From an uncultured Bacteroidales bacterium (lineage in GTDB: Bacteria; Bacteroidota; Bacteroidia; Bacteroidales; Bacteroidaceae): DNA of 64,000 nt. The stretch lies in assembly GCA_902772585.1 (NCBI GenBank), contig CACYBB010000019.1, positions 23,247 through 87,246 of the forward strand, in the 5' to 3' direction. A program made the translations under genes and the position numbers. The notes below the pieces were generated by a model. It saw only the letters and a program-made list of their open reading frames with translations, made no database searches and had not been told where the DNA came from. This document shows positions 62,094 through 64,000 of the stretch, one piece after another; positions within the stretch are counted from its first letter, which is position 1, and the number at the start of each line of letters is the position of its first letter.

Positions 62094-63338
62094 ATGTTTA
62101 GAAAACTTTTCGTGGCGCTGCTCTGCCTGACAGGTATGACTGCCGCCAATGCACAGGAAGAAGTCCAGTGCCCGATGATTGAACTAGAAGAAGGTCTCGG
62201 CTTTGACGCCATCACCGAAGTGAGCGAAGACATCTTCGGAGTCAGGGACAATGACTACAAGTGGCAGTTCTACGGCGTAACGAGCAAGCCGGTATCGCTC
62301 AAGAAATGGAAATTCCCACGCAACGACACTCCGCTCTTCAACGGTGGTGTGTTGCCCGTACAAGACGACAATGACCGCTGGTATCTCCTTCGTAGCACCG
62401 GCACCACAACGCCGCTGCCCGCCAGCTATTCCGTTGTCTCTACCTTCAAAGACGGACTGGCCATGGTGAAAGACAATGAATGGCAATTGTTCTATATTGA
62501 CACTACAGGCAAGAAGGTCTTTCCACATCTGAAACCTCAGGAAGTCATGAAACCCGATGTTGCTCCGCTGCGTAGCGACCGCCGTCTGTACCTCGATAAG
62601 GAAACCTACCGCTACGGCTATATTGACAGCAAGGGAAAGATAGTCATCAAGCCCCAGTATGAAGAGGCGCACGACTTCACCGACGGATTTGCCCTTGTCA
62701 ACAAGCAGCGCTATCCCGCCTCGTGGCAGGTCATCGACGTTACCGGCAGGGTTATTTCTACCATCCCTGAGGAAATGGAGATCAAGGGCGACTTCGTAGG
62801 AGGCCATGCTGTGGCTTATGTCAATGGCAAACACTGCATCGTCGATACCAAGTTGAACATCGTAGCTACCGTCCGCCAGTTTGCGACCGGTTTCTACCGC
62901 GACGGAGGCACTGCGACCACGGCAATAGGTCTCATCGACGACCCCGAACATCCCGTACTCATTAACATCAGGGGCGAAAAGGTGTCTGAAGCCTTTATCA
63001 CCTATAAACGTGAAAGAGGCACATCCAAGCCCGACGTCGTCTTCTGCCATCCCCATTCTCTCGACCAGTGGGAGGACACAGGCTATAGCATCATCGGATA
63101 CTCAGGCAATGACAAGGGTGCCATTCTCCATTACACAGGCATCGTGGGGAGATTTGACTTCCTCCATGTCCAGCCCATCAGCATGCAGCGCAGCAGCTAC
63201 GGTACTGCCCTTTGGTTCGACGTTACCACGAAGCAGCACCAGCTCGACAGCAGCGACTATCATGTGCGCAAATCGAAAAACATGCTCATCACCAGCAACA
63301 TCGGCCAGGCTATCTGGCTAAAGACCAAAGGGCAATAG
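62094..63338 (+). CDS. Secreted WG-repeat-like protein
   Basis: The start at 62094 (MFRKLFVALLCLTGMTAANA) gives a signal peptide and a 414-residue product. The open frame extends upstream, but that part would include the promoter. The mature protein contains WG-type beta repeats, clearest in YRYGYIDSKGKIVIKPQYEE with AHDFTDGFALV after it, and in WQLFYIDTTGKKVFPHL. WG-repeat proteins are beta-propeller-like and of unknown function. It stands alone with a strong promoter. A remnant of the 59-residue peptide gene follows 20 nt after the stop. Confidence 0.78.
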   Translation: MFRKLFVALLCLTGMTAANAQEEVQCPMIELEEGLGFDAITEVSEDIFGVRDNDYKWQFYGVTSKPVSLKKWKFPRNDTPLFNGGVLPVQDDNDRWYLLRSTGTTTPLPASYSVVSTFKDGLAMVKDNEWQLFYIDTTGKKVFPHLKPQEVMKPDVAPLRSDRRLYLDKETYRYGYIDSKGKIVIKPQYEEAHDFTDGFALVNKQRYPASWQVIDVTGRVISTIPEEMEIKGDFVGGHAVAYVNGKHCIVDTKLNIVATVRQFATGFYRDGGTATTAIGLIDDPEHPVLINIRGEKVSEAFITYKRERGTSKPDVVFCHPHSLDQWEDTGYSIIGYSGNDKGAILHYTGIVGRFDFLHVQPISMQRSSYGTALWFDVTTKQHQLDSSDYHVRKSKNMLITSNIGQAIWLKTKGQ

Positions 63339-63358
63339 GAACCGACCCGTGATCTATT

Positions 63359-63421
63359 GGCAGCGTAAAGGGCACCCTCCTCGACTGGTATGTCAATGCC
63401 TCCCTTGGCGTCCGGTTCTAA
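63359..63421 (+). pseudogene. Duplicate of the C-terminal 20 codons of the 59-residue peptide
   Basis: This stretch repeats codons 40-59 and the stop of the gene at 53916-54095. Three base differences are all at third positions and all synonymous. An in-frame TGA lies two codons before the matching block, and there is no start codon or signal peptide, so the copy looks like a fragment. The rest of 63339-63556 holds only a -7 box at 63498-63505. Confidence 0.75.
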
Positions 63422-63497
63422 AGCCAATGAACGTTAAATAAAGCAAATAAATAGTAGATTTCCCCTTTTTATTAATTATGATTTATAGAAAAATGAC

Positions 63498-63505
63498 TAC
63501 TTTTG
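63498..63505 (+). promoter_or_regulatory. -7 box TACTTTTG of the ATPase gene
   Basis: A TAnnTTTG-type box lies 52 nt before the ATPase ATG. The -33 region is AT-rich without a clear TTTG. Confidence 0.5.
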
Positions 63506-63556
63506 TAAACCAAACTTTATAAAAAGCGAGGAATCTTATAAACAAAAGTTTAAACG

Positions 63557-64000
63557 ATGAGCATCAGTAAGGACATCATCAAACAATGTTTGATGAACAA
63601 ACAGAGAGAGATAGACGAAGCGGAAATCATCAACCGCCCCATCGAATTCGAACCCAATGGCAACTATGTCATTGTAGGAGTGCGCCATGCAGGCAAGTCA
63701 TACATGCTCTATCAGCGTGTACGCCAACTCCAGGCAGAAGGAAAAGGCTGGGATGAAATTCTCTTTATAGATTTTGAGGACGAGCGTCTGGCAGAATTTC
63801 AGACAGAAGACTTCAACAGTCTGTTGGAAGCCCATCTGGAGCTATATGGCAAGAAACCAGTAGTTTTTCTCGACGAGGTGCAAAATATCCCATATTGGGA
63901 CAAGTTCGTGCGTCGCCTGGCCGATGCCAAATACCGTGTCTATGTCACAGGAAGTAATGCCAAGATGCTCAGCAAGGATGTGGCCACTACCCTTGGCGGA
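63557..64000 (+). CDS. ATP-binding protein of the AAA_14/DUF4143 type, 3' end cut off by the window
   Basis: The first 148 codons are present and still open at the window edge. Translation shows Walker A VGVRHAGKSYML, the segment EILFIDFEDERL, and Walker B VVFLDEVQNIPYW followed by VYVTGSNAKML, the sensor-1 region typical of AAA_14 proteins. Full-length members usually have a C-terminal DUF4143 domain, which would lie beyond the window. These orphan ATPases are common and often multicopy in Bacteroidales; their function is unknown. Confidence 0.88.
   Translation, partial: MSISKDIIKQCLMNKQREIDEAEIINRPIEFEPNGNYVIVGVRHAGKSYMLYQRVRQLQAEGKGWDEILFIDFEDERLAEFQTEDFNSLLEAHLELYGKKPVVFLDEVQNIPYWDKFVRRLADAKYRVYVTGSNAKMLSKDVATTLGG

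Noticed and set aside
63359-63421. Independent coding gene for the duplicated peptide end
   Set aside because: A TGA lies two codons upstream in frame, with no start codon or signal peptide.

Overview
This 64 kb window is chromosomal DNA of a Bacteroidales bacterium, most likely Prevotella or a close relative. The support is threefold: TAnnTTTG-type -7 promoter boxes in front of many genes, a set of Bacteroidales-typical genes (DUF4290, GH3-like, BspA-type LRR protein, propeller/Y_Y_Y regulator, 78-residue-type ACP), and C-terminal tails of the xYDLxGRxVNNGxKGLxI kind on secreted proteins. Both ends cut through genes. No rRNA, tRNA, CRISPR array, transposase or phage gene was seen.

Layout. 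1-9 kb: a partial and a complete TPR-type sensor histidine kinase flank nadK, pdxJ, a DJ-1 protein, a GxxExxY protein, ispD and recG. This part is laced with a 28-nt repeat arm made of CGGAC words. Paired arms form a hairpin element (2885-2969), enclose the whole GxxExxY gene (3558-4050), lie in frame inside ispD (4498-4574), and supply the ispD stop and recG start (4815-4842). 9-14 kb: an intergenic block of nested palindromes, a large BspA-like surface protein, and a winged-helix regulator/membrane protein pair. 14-21.5 kb: a LysM/M23 endopeptidase converging on purH-mreB-mreC-mreD-mrdA-rodA, where purH encodes only the IMP cyclohydrolase half. 21.7-31.6 kb: TSCPD protein, then tsaB, DUF4290, murA (Asp at the fosfomycin-target Cys), rimM, dxr, rseP, pdxB, acpP, fabF and rnc. 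The acpP copy in this sequence has lost about 31 nt, including the phosphopantetheine serine, and is frameshifted. 31.8-41.2 kb: GH3-like protein, Ig-like lipoprotein, DUF3108 protein, Dna2-like nuclease-helicase, ABC ATPase and CobD-like aminotransferase. 41.3-52.7 kb: rimP-nusA-infB running into sufB-sufC-sufD, then sufS and a dus gene. 52.7-62 kb: secreted esterase, a 59-residue secreted peptide, a 1694-residue esterase-pectinesterase fusion and a membrane propeller-AraC regulator likely to control it. 62-64 kb: a secreted WG-repeat protein, a 20-codon duplicate of the 59-residue peptide's C-terminus, and a truncated AAA_14-type ATPase.

Functional links. ispD and dxr are MEP isoprenoid genes; pdxJ and pdxB are pyridoxal phosphate genes; both pathways draw on deoxyxylulose 5-phosphate. 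murA, the mre/rod cluster and the M23 enzyme serve wall growth and shape. The secreted esterases, pectinesterase and its regulator suggest plant pectin use, fitting a gut or rumen habitat (inference).
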